A stretch of DNA of 49,290 nt from Vibrio sp. PID17_43 (GTDB lineage: Bacteria > Pseudomonadota > Gammaproteobacteria > Enterobacterales > Vibrionaceae), in the NCBI RefSeq assembly GCF_002608565.1, contig NZ_LIXM01000029.1:1-49290 (forward strand). The letters are read 5' to 3'. The position numbers and the translations under genes are program-made. Below the pieces are notes generated by a model. The model was given only the letters and a program-made list of their open reading frames with translations. It had not been told where the DNA came from and made no database searches. Below, in pieces: positions 7,834 through 17,428 of this stretch; the first letter of the stretch is position 1, and each line of letters opens with the position of its first letter.

Positions 7834-10460
7834 GCGATTTAGCTAAAGAGATCACGCCCGTAAACATTGAAGATGAGCTTAGAGGTTCATATCTAGACTA
7901 CGCGATGTCTGTAATCGTGGGTCGTGCTCTTCCAGATGTGCGTGATGGCCTAAAACCAGTACACCGCCGCGTATTATTCGCGATGAACGTACTAGGCAAC
8001 GATTGGAACAAACCATATAAAAAATCAGCCCGTGTTGTCGGCGACGTAATCGGTAAATATCACCCACACGGTGATAGCGCTGTGTACGACACAATCGTAC
8101 GTATGGCTCAGCCGTTCTCACTGCGTTACATGTTGGTCGATGGCCAAGGTAACTTTGGCTCGATCGATGGCGACTCTGCTGCGGCAATGCGTTATACCGA
8201 AGTACGTATGGCGAAAATCGCCCACGAACTTCTGGCTGACCTAGATAAAGAAACCGTAGACTATGTACCTAACTATGATGGTACTGAGCAGATCCCGGCG
8301 GTTCTTCCTACTAAAATTCCTAACCTACTGGTAAACGGCTCTTCTGGTATCGCGGTAGGTATGGCAACCAACATCCCGCCACATAACCTTGGCGAAGTGA
8401 TCGATGGCTGTCTTGCATACATCAATAATGAAGCAATCACTATTGATGAGCTGATGGATTACATTCCTGGTCCTGATTTCCCAACAGCGGCGCTTATCAG
8501 CGGTCGTAAAGGCATTGTAGACGCGTACAAAACGGGTCGCGGCAAAATCTACATGCGTTCTAAAGCGGAAATTGAAGTGGAGAAAAATGGTAAAGAAACC
8601 ATCATCGTCACTGAAATCCCATACCAGGTGAACAAAGCTCGCTTGATTGAGAAGATCGCTGAGCTTGTTAAAGATAAGAAAGTAGAAGGCATCAGTGCGC
8701 TACGTGACGAGTCTGATAAAGACGGTATGCGTATCGTGATTGAATGTAAGCGCGATGCAGTGGGCGAAGTGGTTTTAAACAACCTTTACGCACAAACTCA
8801 GCTGCAAACGACTTTCGGTATCAACATGGTTGCGCTAGACAATGGCCAACCTAAGCTATTCAACCTGAAAGAGATGTTGAAGTGCTTCGTTGACCACCGT
8901 CGTGAAGTGGTGACTCGTCGTACTATCTTCGAACTACGTAAAGCACGTGAACGGGCGCACATCCTTGAAGCACTGTCGCTTGCGCTTGCAAACATTGATG
9001 AAGTTATTGAGCTAATCAAAAACGCACCAACACCAGCAGAAGCAAAAGTTGGCTTGGTATCGCGTGGTTGGGATCTTGGTAACGTTGCATCAATGCTTGA
9101 GCGTGCAGGTACTGATGCCGCTCGTCCTGAATGGCTAGAAGATCAATACGGTATCCGTGATGGTCAGTACTACCTAACCGAAACTCAAGCACAAGCGATT
9201 CTAGAACTTCGCCTACACCGTTTAACGGGTCTAGAGCATGAGAAGATTCTTGATGAATACAAAGCACTTCTCGATGAAATCGCTGAGCTAATGCACATTC
9301 TTGCAAGTACTGAGCGTTTGATGGAAGTCATTCGTGAAGAGCTAGAAACGGTGCGTGATGCGTTTGGTGACGTTCGTCGTACTGAAATTACAGCGGCTAG
9401 CCATGACATCGACCTCGAAGAACTGATTGCTCGTGAAGATGTTGTTGTAACGCTGTCTCACGAAGGTTACGTTAAGTACCAACTACTAAGCGACTACGAA
9501 GCTCAGCGTCGTGGTGGTAAAGGTAAGAGTGCAACTAAGATGAAAGAAGAGGATTACATCGAGCGTCTGCTTGTTGCCAATACTCACGATAACATCTTGT
9601 GTTTCTCTACTCGTGGTAAGACGTACCGCTTGAAAGTTTATCAATTGCCACAGGCGAGTCGCACTGCTCGTGGTAAGCCAATTGTAAACATCTTACCTCT
9701 TGAAGACGGCGAGCGCATCACTGCTATTCTGCCGGTTTCTGAGTTTAGCGCGGATAAGTTCATCTTTATGGCAACTGGCGATGGTACCGTTAAGAAGACT
9801 TCGCTTGATCAGTTTGCGAACGTACGTTCAAACGGCCTAATAGCAGTGAACCTACGTGATGATGACTCCCTAATCGGTGTTGATATCACAACGGGTAACA
9901 GCGATATTATGTTGTTCTCTAAAGCTGGTAAAGTCGTTCGCTTTAGCGAAGACAAAGTCCGTGCAATGGGCCGTACCGCATCTGGTGTCCGCGGTATGAA
10001 ACTAGCAGATGACGACCAAGTAGTGTCTCTGATCGTTCCTTCAAACGAAGGCGATATTCTGACTGTTACACAGAACGGCTATGGTAAACGTACCGAGCTG
10101 GCTGAGTACCCAATTAAAGGTCGTGCAACTCAAGGCGTTGTGTCTATCAAAGTTTCTGAGCGTAACGGTCCGGTAGTGGGCGCGGTTCAAGTAGAAGTAG
10201 GCGACGAGATGATGATGATCACCGACGCTGGTACTCTAGTCCGTACACGTGTTGCGGAAGTGAGCCAAGTCGGTCGTAATACCCAAGGTGTGACGCTAAT
10301 CCGCACCGCCACTGACGAGTCTGTCGTTGGTCTACAACGTATCGATGAAGTTGAAGAAGTCGAATTGCCAGAAGGCGAGGAAGCTGAAGTGAATGCAGAG
10401 GGGCAAGCACCTGAAGCGCCTGAAGCAGACGACGCACCGAAAGGTACTGAAGAAGAGTAA
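7830..10460 (+). CDS. gyrA: DNA gyrase subunit A
   Basis: The 876-residue breakage-reunion subunit of gyrase introduces negative supercoils as a GyrA2GyrB2 tetramer. Numbering matches E. coli through the active region: quinolone-determining residues S83 and D87 ([11 protein letters not shown]) are the susceptible forms, and the catalytic tyrosine is Y122 (MRYTEVRM). The winged-helix/tower domain is followed by the C-terminal wrapping domain, whose GyrA-box QRRGGKG is near residue 560. The tail from about residue 835 is strongly acidic (Glu/Asp rich), as in other gammaproteobacteria. Followed by a clear terminator. Confidence 0.98.
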   Translation: MSDLAKEITPVNIEDELRGSYLDYAMSVIVGRALPDVRDGLKPVHRRVLFAMNVLGNDWNKPYKKSARVVGDVIGKYHPHGDSAVYDTIVRMAQPFSLRYMLVDGQGNFGSIDGDSAAAMRYTEVRMAKIAHELLADLDKETVDYVPNYDGTEQIPAVLPTKIPNLLVNGSSGIAVGMATNIPPHNLGEVIDGCLAYINNEAITIDELMDYIPGPDFPTAALISGRKGIVDAYKTGRGKIYMRSKAEIEVEKNGKETIIVTEIPYQVNKARLIEKIAELVKDKKVEGISALRDESDKDGMRIVIECKRDAVGEVVLNNLYAQTQLQTTFGINMVALDNGQPKLFNLKEMLKCFVDHRREVVTRRTIFELRKARERAHILEALSLALANIDEVIELIKNAPTPAEAKVGLVSRGWDLGNVASMLERAGTDAARPEWLEDQYGIRDGQYYLTETQAQAILELRLHRLTGLEHEKILDEYKALLDEIAELMHILASTERLMEVIREELETVRDAFGDVRRTEITAASHDIDLEELIAREDVVVTLSHEGYVKYQLLSDYEAQRRGGKGKSATKMKEEDYIERLLVANTHDNILCFSTRGKTYRLKVYQLPQASRTARGKPIVNILPLEDGERITAILPVSEFSADKFIFMATGDGTVKKTSLDQFANVRSNGLIAVNLRDDDSLIGVDITTGNSDIMLFSKAGKVVRFSEDKVRAMGRTASGVRGMKLADDDQVVSLIVPSNEGDILTVTQNGYGKRTELAEYPIKGRATQGVVSIKVSERNGPVVGAVQVEVGDEMMMITDAGTLVRTRVAEVSQVGRNTQGVTLIRTATDESVVGLQRIDEVEEVELPEGEEAEVNAEGQAPEAPEADDAPKGTEEE

Positions 10461-10487
10461 TTAATTCTTCTTTTTAATCAATGAATT

Positions 10488-10517
10488 AAGAAGCCGAGCA
10501 ATATGTTCGGCTTCTTT
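10488..10517 (+). terminator. Terminator after gyrA
   Basis: A 10-bp stem AAGAAGCCGA (10488-10497) / TCGGCTTCTT (10507-10516) with a 9-nt loop lies 28 bp after the gyrA stop. Confidence 0.85.
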
Positions 10518-11476
10518 GTATCGTTACTCGTCCGGATGGGAAAATTCTCAAAACACGACCACATGTAAGGCAACATCTAGAGTGCGCAGTCACTAGTTAT
10601 TAACTCGATCATAAACAAAGGGTGTGCATTGCGTCCTTAGTTGCAAGTAGATAACGGAATTTCATTCGCGCTTAGGCTGTGCGGTCAGCGGCAGCCTCCA
10701 ATTCTCAATAATACCGTTCCGTTCATGTTGTTTTAGTTCGCTAGCCTTTTCTTTAGTACGGCAGATAATCGGTTTGAATTATCGCGATTAAAATCTCGCG
10801 ACATGAAATTATCTGAGCTCTAAAGAGAACCGATAGCAAGAGGTGAGTAGTATCCAAAAAAAAGACTTATCATAGAATTGGAAGTAATAGTAACACTAGA
10901 ACTTTCTTGATTGATCAGAATAGAATGGCGTTGATCAAATACCGGGGTGAGATAACCGATTTAATGATATATTTTTAGGGTACTTAGACGTATCGATTTA
11001 ATATTACATTTTACTTTTTTATCCCATTTTCAAATTTTAAAAATTCGAGTGATATTGGGCATAAATTCGACCTTTTCGAATTCCATTCGGTTGAATTTCA
11101 ACAGAAGATCACTATGTTATTCAAGGTGTTGTGCTGCCTACAGTGTCAAAACCAGAACGCAGTTGAATCAAACGCGAACCGAGCTAAGCTGGATAAATTG
11201 AGGAGCGGCTGCCGGAGTAATATCGAAATATTGTTCTGTATCGCCCGCTTTTTCAATTATCTCAAAGACATCCTGTGGATCTTTTTGATCTTTATGTACT
11301 AAATTAGCTCAGAATGATTAAGTTTGATTAATGTGATTATAATTCCAGTATTAGAAATAAATTGTGCGAATAACGAACAGAATGTTATCATTTGCCAAAA
11401 GTTTAGAAAGCTCCAGTGATATAAAACTCGATAAATTGAGCTAGAGATGTAATAAAGAGTTAGGTAGGTGTACGCA
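10518..11476. other. 0.96-kb non-coding stretch between gyrA and a small ORF
   Basis: No convincing gene is present. The left half has mixed composition and several short inverted repeats, such as AGGCTG/CAGCCT near 10674-10697 and the nested set at 10762-10834 listed separately. The right half is AT-rich. A 62-codon plus-strand ORF at 11114 has no ribosome-binding site and odd composition and was not called. The region could encode an untranslated RNA or be a decayed gene; neither can be shown by eye. Confidence 0.4.
10762..10834. other. Nested inverted repeats able to form two exclusive stems
   Basis: CAGATAAT (10762-10769) can pair with ATTATCTG (10808-10815), and ATCGGTT (10768-10774) can pair with AACCGAT (10828-10834). 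The two outer stems share bases, so they exclude each other. Both enclose a TCGCGA (10782-10787) / TCGCGA (10796-10801) hairpin. This could be a structured RNA or a chance arrangement. Confidence 0.35.
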
Positions 11477-11653
11477 GTGGATCCAGTTATATCGCAATTA
11501 AAAAAGGATTTTTATTCGCAGATTCGTGCATTGCAGGCACCGACACTGCCACAAGTCACTTCGTCTCTCGCTGTATTGACTGACGAGGAAATACAAGAAC
11601 TTGAAGCCGTTTGGATTGAGTTAGTTGTCTGGAAACGCAACCAGAAGCACTGA
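11477..11653 (+). CDS. Small hypothetical protein (58 aa)
   Basis: The start chosen is GTG 11477 because TAGGTAGG lies 8-15 bases upstream; an earlier in-frame GTG at 11468 lies inside that site. The product MDPVISQLKKDFYSQIRALQ... is mostly amphipathic helix with an acidic middle (LTDEEIQELEAVW) and a basic end (KRNQKH). No family is recognised. It has its own strong terminator directly downstream and an AT-rich promoter-like region upstream, which supports a real gene. It could be a small regulatory or adaptor protein, but nothing shows its function. Confidence 0.6.
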   Translation: MDPVISQLKKDFYSQIRALQAPTLPQVTSSLAVLTDEEIQELEAVWIELVVWKRNQKH

Positions 11654-11677
11654 TTTGGTTTCAATTAAGCGCATTGC

Positions 11678-11709
11678 AAACCCTGGGCATTTTTGTCTGG
11701 GGTTTTTTT
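11678..11709 (+). terminator. Terminator after the small ORF
   Basis: A 12-bp stem with G-U pairs, AAACCCTGGGCA (11678-11689) / TGTCTGGGGTTT (11694-11705), has a TTTT loop and a T-run after it. Confidence 0.8.
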
Positions 11710-11879
11710 ATTGTAGTTCATCGTAAATGTTATATTATAACAATTATTAAGTCGGCCATTAGTCATGTTTCAGTTGAAGATTGACCAAAATGCCAAATAA
11801 GAATAACTCTCATAGTGGTCCCAATATTGAAAAATGAGGTATCAATCCCCATGTTTGAAAGGCAGATGAGAGCAATCCC

Positions 11880-12527
11880 ATGAATGCAATAACGAAAATG
11901 CATCAAGCAATAAATCGAGTGAGTGTAGATATGGCGGAAGTTCGTGCCAGAGTAGAATTTAAAGTCGGGGCTAAAAGTAATATCGATGCTGAAATCCTGT
12001 CTTTTAATGGCCTAAAAACAGACAAAGAGCATGTAGCAGTTATCTTCAAACAGGCTGATCAAATGCAAGATATCCCTCTAGTGCGCATGCATTCTGAGTG
12101 TCTGACTGGTGACGTGTTTCACTCTTCACGCTGCGATTGTGGCGAGCAACTAGAAGAAACCATTAAGCGTATGGGGAAATCTGGTGGCATTATTCTGTAC
12201 CTACGCCAAGAAGGGCGCGGCATTGGTCTATACAACAAGATTGACGCATATCGTCTTCAAAGCCAGGGTATGAATACCTACGAAGCTAATAACCACCTAG
12301 GTTTTGATGATGACTTACGTGACTTTACTGAAGCGGCTCAAATGTTAAAAGCGTTAGGGGTAAGCAAAATTCGTCTTGTAACTAACAACCCTAAAAAGAT
12401 CAGAGAGCTGTCACAATACGGTATTGAGATTGAAGAAGTAATTAATACTTCGGCACATATTAAAGATGGCAATGAAAACTATCTAAAAGCAAAAGTTTCT
12501 CACGGTAAGCACCATCTTAAGGTCTGA
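11880..12527 (+). CDS. ribA: GTP cyclohydrolase II
   Basis: Catalyses the first committed step of riboflavin synthesis: GTP to 2,5-diamino-6-ribosylamino-4-pyrimidinone 5'-phosphate, formate and pyrophosphate. At 215 residues it is slightly longer than E. coli RibA because of an N-terminal extension. The zinc ligands C74, C85 and C87 are seen in [17 protein letters not shown], and the catalytic Arg/Tyr region in [15 protein letters not shown]. Monocistronic with its own terminator. I looked for an FMN riboswitch in the short upstream gap and saw none. Confidence 0.95.
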   Translation: MNAITKMHQAINRVSVDMAEVRARVEFKVGAKSNIDAEILSFNGLKTDKEHVAVIFKQADQMQDIPLVRMHSECLTGDVFHSSRCDCGEQLEETIKRMGKSGGIILYLRQEGRGIGLYNKIDAYRLQSQGMNTYEANNHLGFDDDLRDFTEAAQMLKALGVSKIRLVTNNPKKIRELSQYGIEIEEVINTSAHIKDGNENYLKAKVSHGKHHLKV

Positions 12528-12558
12528 CGCTGTGGCTATATTTAACCATTTTTATTAT

Positions 12559-12584
12559 AAACCTCACTTATGTGAGGTTTTTTT
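12559..12584 (+). terminator. Terminator after ribA
   Basis: A perfect 9-bp stem AAACCTCAC (12559-12567) / GTGAGGTTT (12572-12580) with a TTAT loop is followed by TTTT. Confidence 0.9.
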
Positions 12585-12935
12585 GTGTTTGTACAGCGAG
12601 GCTAACAACCCCATCAGATTGAAACAAATCTGAATCACCTTGTGAGGGGAAGATAATTCGAATAGCAAGCTCGTTACTGATTTACGGCAGGGCCTGCAGG
12701 AAATGATAGGAAGATAAGAGTTCACCATGAATGTGAACCCGTTTCGGCAGTTTAAGTGTGTAAGTGGCGTACAACGGGATAATCATTGGACGAAAATGAC
12801 TCATATAGATAATTGATTAAGCGTCAATTGAGCACGTAGGTGCCGATATCGTTTTAAGGTTCTTACTATTAACGCAGCAAGCCGTGAGATATTTGCCATA
12901 CTTTTTTTATGGCAGGTAGGGTAAGGATCATTCCA
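12585..12935. promoter_or_regulatory. Intergenic region upstream of ldtD
   Basis: About 350 bp with no recognised gene. It contains a GTTCAC/GTGAAC hairpin (12720-12738) and a 29-codon ORF from ATG 12727 that I could not support. The ldtD promoter is expected here. Confidence 0.35.
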
Positions 12936-14498
12936 GTGTTTGCTAGATCTCTAATGGTGATGGCACTTATGGTGTCGTTTTACAGCGATTCAACGGTGGT
13001 TTCCCACGGTGCTTCCGCACAGACCGAACAAGTGGGGGTCGTTCAGAAGTTGTCTATTGAAAAGATGATCCACTATCCGGATGTTATCGAACAGTTGTAC
13101 CAAATGACTAACTATCGTCTGAACTGGGAAAGCAGAGATGATGTAGAGCGGCTTATTTTTCAAATCAGGTTGGCCTCGTTAGCCGATGTGACCAAGGAAT
13201 TTGACGATCAACTGCTTCGCATTGAAAGTGTGCGAGAGCAAGGAGATAAGCTTGATTTTGATTTGGTCATGACCGATTCATTGCTTATGTACTTAAGCTA
13301 TCTCGAACAGTTACCAGAAGAAGGGCTTAATTGGCTGTTTGCAGGCAAAGCACATGTAAACCTTCCAGCACCGAGTTTAGAAACGTTGTCAAAACTCAGC
13401 AATGAGATCACCGTTGGCAAACTCAATCAATTTTTAGAAGGGCTTCGTTCACCCCTCCAAATGGACGAGGCTTTTAATACGGCTTTTTACGCCTTATCTG
13501 AACATGCAAAGGCTGCGTATCCCCTTTATACACAACAAGGTCTCATTCGTTTAGGAGATCCGATCAATGATAAGGTCGCGTTACTCGATCGGTTGGCTAT
13601 CGCTGGGGTGGATGTTAGTTATCTCAATCCTGACACGCTACAGTATGATGAGAACTTGGAGCTTGCGGTGATAGAGTTCCAACGTATTCATGGCTTGAAG
13701 CAAGATGGTGTGATCGGCCCTAACACTAGGCGTTGGATCAACTTTTCACCAAGGCAGCGTTTGCATTCACTTGCATTAAACGCTGAACGTTCAAGGATTT
13801 GGGCGAAAGAGCGTGATAACGTTGTGTTTGTGAATGTGCCTGGGTATGAGGTGACGTATTGGCATGATGGTCAACCTTTGTTTGAGTCGAAAGTGGTTGT
13901 AGGTCGTACAACAAGGAAAACCCCAATCATGACCAGTACCTTGGATTCGGTGATTCTTAATCCAACCTGGAATGTACCATGGAAAATTATGGTGAAGGAC
14001 ATCATTCCTAAGGTGAAAAGAAACCCTATGTACCTAGTGCAGAATAATATCCAGATCATCCGCTCGTGGACCTCTCGAGAAATTATCGATCCAACCACTA
14101 TCAATTGGGCGGCTGTCAATCCAAGAAGCTTCCCTTATCGAATGAGACAGTCTTCTGGAGCGAATAATGCGTTAGGTTTGTACAAGTTCAATATGCCTAA
14201 TCCAAAAGCCATCTACCTACATGACACTCCAAGTAAAAACCTATTTGAGAAAGATCGTCGAGCATTTAGTTCTGGTTGCGTGAGAGTTGAAAATGCAGAT
14301 CAATTGGCTGAACTCTTGTTTAAGACCCAAGGTCTGGAAGAGCGACTTGCTAAGAAGCGTGAAAGTAAACGGCGCTCGAACACGTCGGTGCCATTGGGCG
14401 AGCGCATCCAAGTACATATCATTTACCAGACAGCATGGTTAGAAGAGGGAACCCTTTACTACCGCGATGATATATATCAATACGACGATCAGGGGTAA
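12936..14498 (+). CDS. ldtD: L,D-transpeptidase (LdtD/YcbB type)
   Basis: A periplasmic L,D-transpeptidase that forms 3-3 (mDAP-mDAP) peptidoglycan cross-links. GTG 12936 is preferred because AAGGA lies 8 bases upstream and the product then opens with a compact signal peptide; the ATG at 12909 lacks a ribosome-binding site. Counting from ATG 12909, a peptidoglycan-binding-like domain lies at about 222-277 (FQRIHGLKQDGVIGPNT) and a YkuD catalytic domain at about 303-475, with the active-site H438 (YLHDT) and C457 (SSGCVRVEN). E. coli LdtD is longer (615 aa), so the N-terminal region is reduced here. The gene order ldtD-mepK-gloC is the same as ycbB-ycbK-ycbL in E. coli. Confidence 0.88.
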   Translation: MFARSLMVMALMVSFYSDSTVVSHGASAQTEQVGVVQKLSIEKMIHYPDVIEQLYQMTNYRLNWESRDDVERLIFQIRLASLADVTKEFDDQLLRIESVREQGDKLDFDLVMTDSLLMYLSYLEQLPEEGLNWLFAGKAHVNLPAPSLETLSKLSNEITVGKLNQFLEGLRSPLQMDEAFNTAFYALSEHAKAAYPLYTQQGLIRLGDPINDKVALLDRLAIAGVDVSYLNPDTLQYDENLELAVIEFQRIHGLKQDGVIGPNTRRWINFSPRQRLHSLALNAERSRIWAKERDNVVFVNVPGYEVTYWHDGQPLFESKVVVGRTTRKTPIMTSTLDSVILNPTWNVPWKIMVKDIIPKVKRNPMYLVQNNIQIIRSWTSREIIDPTTINWAAVNPRSFPYRMRQSSGANNALGLYKFNMPNPKAIYLHDTPSKNLFEKDRRAFSSGCVRVENADQLAELLFKTQGLEERLAKKRESKRRSNTSVPLGERIQVHIIYQTAWLEEGTLYYRDDIYQYDDQG

Positions 14499-14670
14499 TC
14501 AACTTACACTAGTAATTATTGTTACAATTTTGAAAATTCATTTATTGTTCAAGAACTAAACAAATAATCCAGCCAAAATGTGACAACTGAGCCCCATTTA
14601 TGCGTTTGACGTGGCAAATGGGTTTCGGTAATGTCCGCTGTTCGTGCATTGATTGAGCAGTATTTTTAAA

Positions 14671-15219
14671 ATGGTAAGTCGTAATTTTTCCCGTCGTGAT
14701 TTTCTTAAGATGACCGTTGGTGGTATCGTTGTTGCCTCTGCAATGCCAACCCTTTCATGGGCTTCACTTCCAGATGCACCTCGAGTGCTTGCAATGAACA
14801 ATTTGAACACGGGTGAATTGCTTGAGTCTTGCTACTTCGATGGCAACGGCTATGTTGATGCAGAGCTTAAGCGTTTGGATCGATTCTGTCGTGATCACCG
14901 TCGGAATGAAGTCCATCCAATAGACCGACGCTTATTCGATCAAATTACCCAAATTCAGAAGGCGATTGGTACACAATCAGAAGTAATTATTATTTCAGGC
15001 TATCGATCTCCAACAACGAACGCATCTCTACGTAATCGTTCTTCGGGTGTGGCAAAGAAAAGCATGCACATGGAAGGCAAAGCGATCGATTTCCGTTTAG
15101 ATGGCGTCAAACTCTCAACAGTTCGCGATGCCGCGTTGAGTTTGAAAGCGGGTGGTGTGGGGTACTATCCTGGCAGTAACTTCGTGCATATCGATACGGG
15201 TGCAGTCCGTTCTTGGTAG
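14671..15219 (+). CDS. mepK: Murein endopeptidase MepK (DUF882, peptidase M15 family)
   Basis: Cleaves peptidoglycan cross-links; in E. coli MepK (YcbK) prefers the 3-3 links made by L,D-transpeptidases, which fits its place directly behind ldtD. The start chosen is ATG 14671, giving a Tat-type signal (SRRDFLKM followed by a hydrophobic stretch and SWA). Zinc-site motifs are seen as SMHMEGKAIDFR and NFVHIDTG, and the family block ISGYRSPTTNASLR is present. About 182 residues, matching the E. coli protein in length and layout. An upstream TTG in frame (14653) has no support. Confidence 0.9.
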   Translation: MVSRNFSRRDFLKMTVGGIVVASAMPTLSWASLPDAPRVLAMNNLNTGELLESCYFDGNGYVDAELKRLDRFCRDHRRNEVHPIDRRLFDQITQIQKAIGTQSEVIIISGYRSPTTNASLRNRSSGVAKKSMHMEGKAIDFRLDGVKLSTVRDAALSLKAGGVGYYPGSNFVHIDTGAVRSW

Positions 15220-15315
15220 GCGGTCGGCAAGGTATTGTTCAAAGCTTGAAGTCCCAAAAGGTTAGTGTCATAGTTGCAGCAGTTTTTATGCAAATTTACT
15301 CGATATAGGTTATCT

Positions 15316-15972
15316 ATGGCTCTGAAGTACCAAGTTGTTCCTGTGACATCTTTCTCTCAAAACTGTTCTATCGTCTGGTGTGATGAAACCATGAAAGGTA
15401 TCGTGGTTGATCCTGGTGGTGATGAAAAGCAACTCGCGGCGCTGATCAAAGAGCTGGGTGTTGATGTCGTGAACTTAGTACTAACTCATGGGCACTTAGA
15501 CCATGTTGGAGGTACAGAGCCTCTATCTGCATTGCTTGGCGGTACTGAAATTGTTGGCCCTCATAAAGCGGATAACTTCTGGCTTCAGGGCTTGGAAGGT
15601 CAAAGCCAAATGTTTGGCTTCCCACTAACAGAAGCATTTGAGCCGAATGAATGGCTGAATGATGGTGACACTGTCACTTTTGGTAATCAAACATTGAATG
15701 TGATCCATACACCAGGTCACACGCCTGGCCACGTTGTGCTATACAGTGAAGAATCACGTTTAGCCTTTGTTGGTGATGTTTTGTTTAATGGCAGCATTGG
15801 GCGCACTGATTTCCCTCAAGGTGATTTCAATACGCTGATCAGCTCCATTAAAGAAAAGTTGTGGCCGCTGGGTAATGACGTGACGTTTGTTCCTGGCCAC
15901 GGACCACAGTCTACGTTTGGACATGAACGAAAGACCAACCCGTTTGTTGCTGATGAGATGCCTATCTACTGA
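15316..15972 (+). CDS. gloC: Metallo-beta-lactamase-fold hydroxyacylglutathione hydrolase (GloC type)
   Basis: A type II glyoxalase-like enzyme that hydrolyses S-D-lactoylglutathione to D-lactate and glutathione in methylglyoxal detoxification. Start ATG 15316 (MALKYQVVPVTSF) matches E. coli YcbL in length (218 residues). Metal-binding motif THGHLDHVGG is near residue 57, with later ligands in HTPGHTPGH, FVGDVLF and FVPGHGP. Cytoplasmic. It is the third gene of the ldtD-mepK-gloC cluster, about 100 bp after mepK; the pairing with wall enzymes is conserved but unexplained. Confidence 0.9.
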   Translation: MALKYQVVPVTSFSQNCSIVWCDETMKGIVVDPGGDEKQLAALIKELGVDVVNLVLTHGHLDHVGGTEPLSALLGGTEIVGPHKADNFWLQGLEGQSQMFGFPLTEAFEPNEWLNDGDTVTFGNQTLNVIHTPGHTPGHVVLYSEESRLAFVGDVLFNGSIGRTDFPQGDFNTLISSIKEKLWPLGNDVTFVPGHGPQSTFGHERKTNPFVADEMPIY

Positions 15973-16003
15973 GACACTTACATTAACGTAACATAATCTC
16001 GCA

Positions 16004-16669
16004 CTATTCCGGCTCGGCGGCCGCTAAATAACGTCGAGCCAATCCAATAAACGCTTCCGCATCTCTGTCTAAATCACCAGCCGAAATAAACACATCGTAA
16101 CCATGAAACTTCCTTTGGTACTTCATTCGGTTAGCTAGCATCGCGAGTAGTCCATTATATTGCCTCCCATCTTTGCTGATGTAAGGCGCTGGATCTAACA
16201 CCATGTCTTCAAATTGAGTTTCACAGTGGTTCTGCTTTGCACCGAGGTATAATAAGGCTCTTTGGCTCAACAGTATTTCTGTTGCTATACGTGGACAAAT
16301 GGCATCGAGGTAGGGTGAGTAGTGTTTGAGTCGAATGCCAACCCATGGCAGCGGTTGATGCCAGCCATCCTGTTGATAGGTGCAAATACCAATTGAGTCA
16401 ATGTTTCTCCAACGCACCACCCAACCGCCTTTGAATAAGTGTTGCTGAAAATGGGAAGCGGTGAGCGTAAAGGAAACTTGGCTCTTTTTAATCATCATTA
16501 CTGCAAAGCCAACAATAAGCGCCATCAGAGTAACGGATAGCATCGCTTGTTTCCATCCAGGGGCAATGAAGACGAGAAATAGCGTAATGATGACGACCAA
16601 GAGCATGATCAGTTTGTTTATGGGGGCGTCAAATTGGAATTGCGAGTTGGTGATATGCTGTGTTTTCAT
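16004..16669 (-). CDS. DUF2982-type membrane protein
   Basis: A 221-residue protein with two adjacent membrane segments (about residues 19-37 and 42-60) followed by a soluble cytoplasmic or periplasmic domain rich in Trp, Tyr and His (WVVRWRNIDSIGIC, PWVGIRLKHY). I associate this layout with DUF2982 of Vibrio and Shewanella; the match is from memory. GAGG lies eight bases before the ATG. Convergent with gloC across a 31-bp gap lacking an obvious terminator. No function can be assigned. Confidence 0.7.
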   Translation of the reverse strand: MKTQHITNSQFQFDAPINKLIMLLVVIITLFLVFIAPGWKQAMLSVTLMALIVGFAVMMIKKSQVSFTLTASHFQQHLFKGGWVVRWRNIDSIGICTYQQDGWHQPLPWVGIRLKHYSPYLDAICPRIATEILLSQRALLYLGAKQNHCETQFEDMVLDPAPYISKDGRQYNGLLAMLANRMKYQRKFHGYDVFISAGDLDRDAEAFIGLARRYLAAAEPE

Positions 16670-16973
16670 ACTTTGAACCTCGATGGACGGTGGCGTTAGG
16701 TTCGTGACTCAAAGCGTTTCACATTGAGTTCAAAGGCGTGTTGTCTTTCGCAGTTCAATTTTGTCAACACGACATAAATACCTCTGTTTTTATACCCAGT
16801 ATTTAATAAAACGGTTCACAAGTTATTTGCTTAAATAGTAGACGTTCTATACATGGAGCGCATTTTTCATTGCGTTTCGCTGCGAAAACCTACAAATCGC
16901 TCGGGAATTTTGGTATAAAACGCGCTTCAAATTTTCATCCCTGCTGAGATGCAGTGAACTGGAGAAATATTCA
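16670..16973. promoter_or_regulatory. Divergent promoter region between the DUF2982 gene and the winged-helix gene
   Basis: 304 bp without a gene. A TATAAA hexamer at about 16914-16919 is a good -10 for the plus-strand gene at 16974. A near-palindrome (GTTTCGC-T-GCGAAAAC, about 16874-16889) precedes it and could be an operator or a 5'-leader hairpin. Confidence 0.45.
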
Positions 16974-17375
16974 ATGAGACTTGCTCATAAGCGTAAAGTG
17001 CAGATGAAACTGCAAAAACGCATTAAAGCGACAGTAACCAACCTAGCTGCAGCACCAAAAGCAGCGAAGCCAGTCGTTGAAAAAGCAGAAAAGCCTGTTG
17101 CTGAACAAGCTGTTGTTGAGAAAGCAGTAGCTGAGAAGAAAGTAGCAGCAGTAAAAACGGTTGAGGTAGCACTCACTCCTAAACAACAACAAGTATTTGA
17201 CATCGTTGCGGCAAACGCTGAAGGCATCAACCCTAAGGGTATCGGCCTAGCAGCAGGTCAAGAAGACACTAAAGCGGCATCATGGGCTACTGGCGCGCTG
17301 AAGAAGCTTCTTGAAGAAAACCTAGTTCAAAAAGAGCAGTTGGCAGGTAACAAAGTTATCTATAAAGCAGTTTAA
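16974..17375 (+). CDS. Lys/Ala-rich protein with C-terminal winged-helix domain
   Basis: 133 residues in two parts. The N-terminal half (1-60) is basic and low in complexity, with alternating Lys, Ala, Val and Glu (AAPKAAKPVVEK, VAEKKVAAVK), resembling a histone H1-like tail. The C-terminal half (about 65-133) looks like a winged helix: LTPKQQQVFDIVAANAEG, then NPKGIGLAAG, ATGALKKLLEENLV and a wing ending NKVIYKAV. Vibrio homologues are, I believe, annotated as MarR-like or HTH proteins. A strong ribosome-binding site (GGAG) and its own terminator suggest high expression. A role in DNA or RNA binding is inferred. Confidence 0.7.
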   Translation: MRLAHKRKVQMKLQKRIKATVTNLAAAPKAAKPVVEKAEKPVAEQAVVEKAVAEKKVAAVKTVEVALTPKQQQVFDIVAANAEGINPKGIGLAAGQEDTKAASWATGALKKLLEENLVQKEQLAGNKVIYKAV

Positions 17376-17400
17376 TTACCGCTGTAATCCTGTTTTTAAT

Positions 17401-17428
17401 ACCTCGACCTCGGTCGGGGTTTTTTTTC
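17401..17428 (+). terminator. Terminator after the winged-helix gene
   Basis: ACCTCGAC (17401-17408) pairs with GTCGGGGT (17413-17420) around a CTCG loop, followed by eight Ts. Confidence 0.9.

Noticed and set aside
8070..8100. Quinolone-resistance change in GyrA
   Set aside because: S83 and D87 are both the ordinary susceptible residues.
7879..8187. 102-codon reverse ORF inside gyrA
   Set aside because: Antisense shadow of the well-conserved gyrA coding frame; no ribosome-binding site.
11114..11302. 62-codon plus-strand ORF in the gyrA-downstream gap
   Set aside because: No ribosome-binding site, Cys- and Asn-rich irregular composition, no recognisable family; likely chance in AT-rich DNA.
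11710..11879. FMN riboswitch upstream of ribA
   Set aside because: The conserved RFN boxes were not found; only an AT-rich leader is present.
12727..12816. 29-codon ORF upstream of ldtD, possible leader peptide
   Set aside because: Weak ribosome-binding site, no amino-acid run, no attenuator following it.
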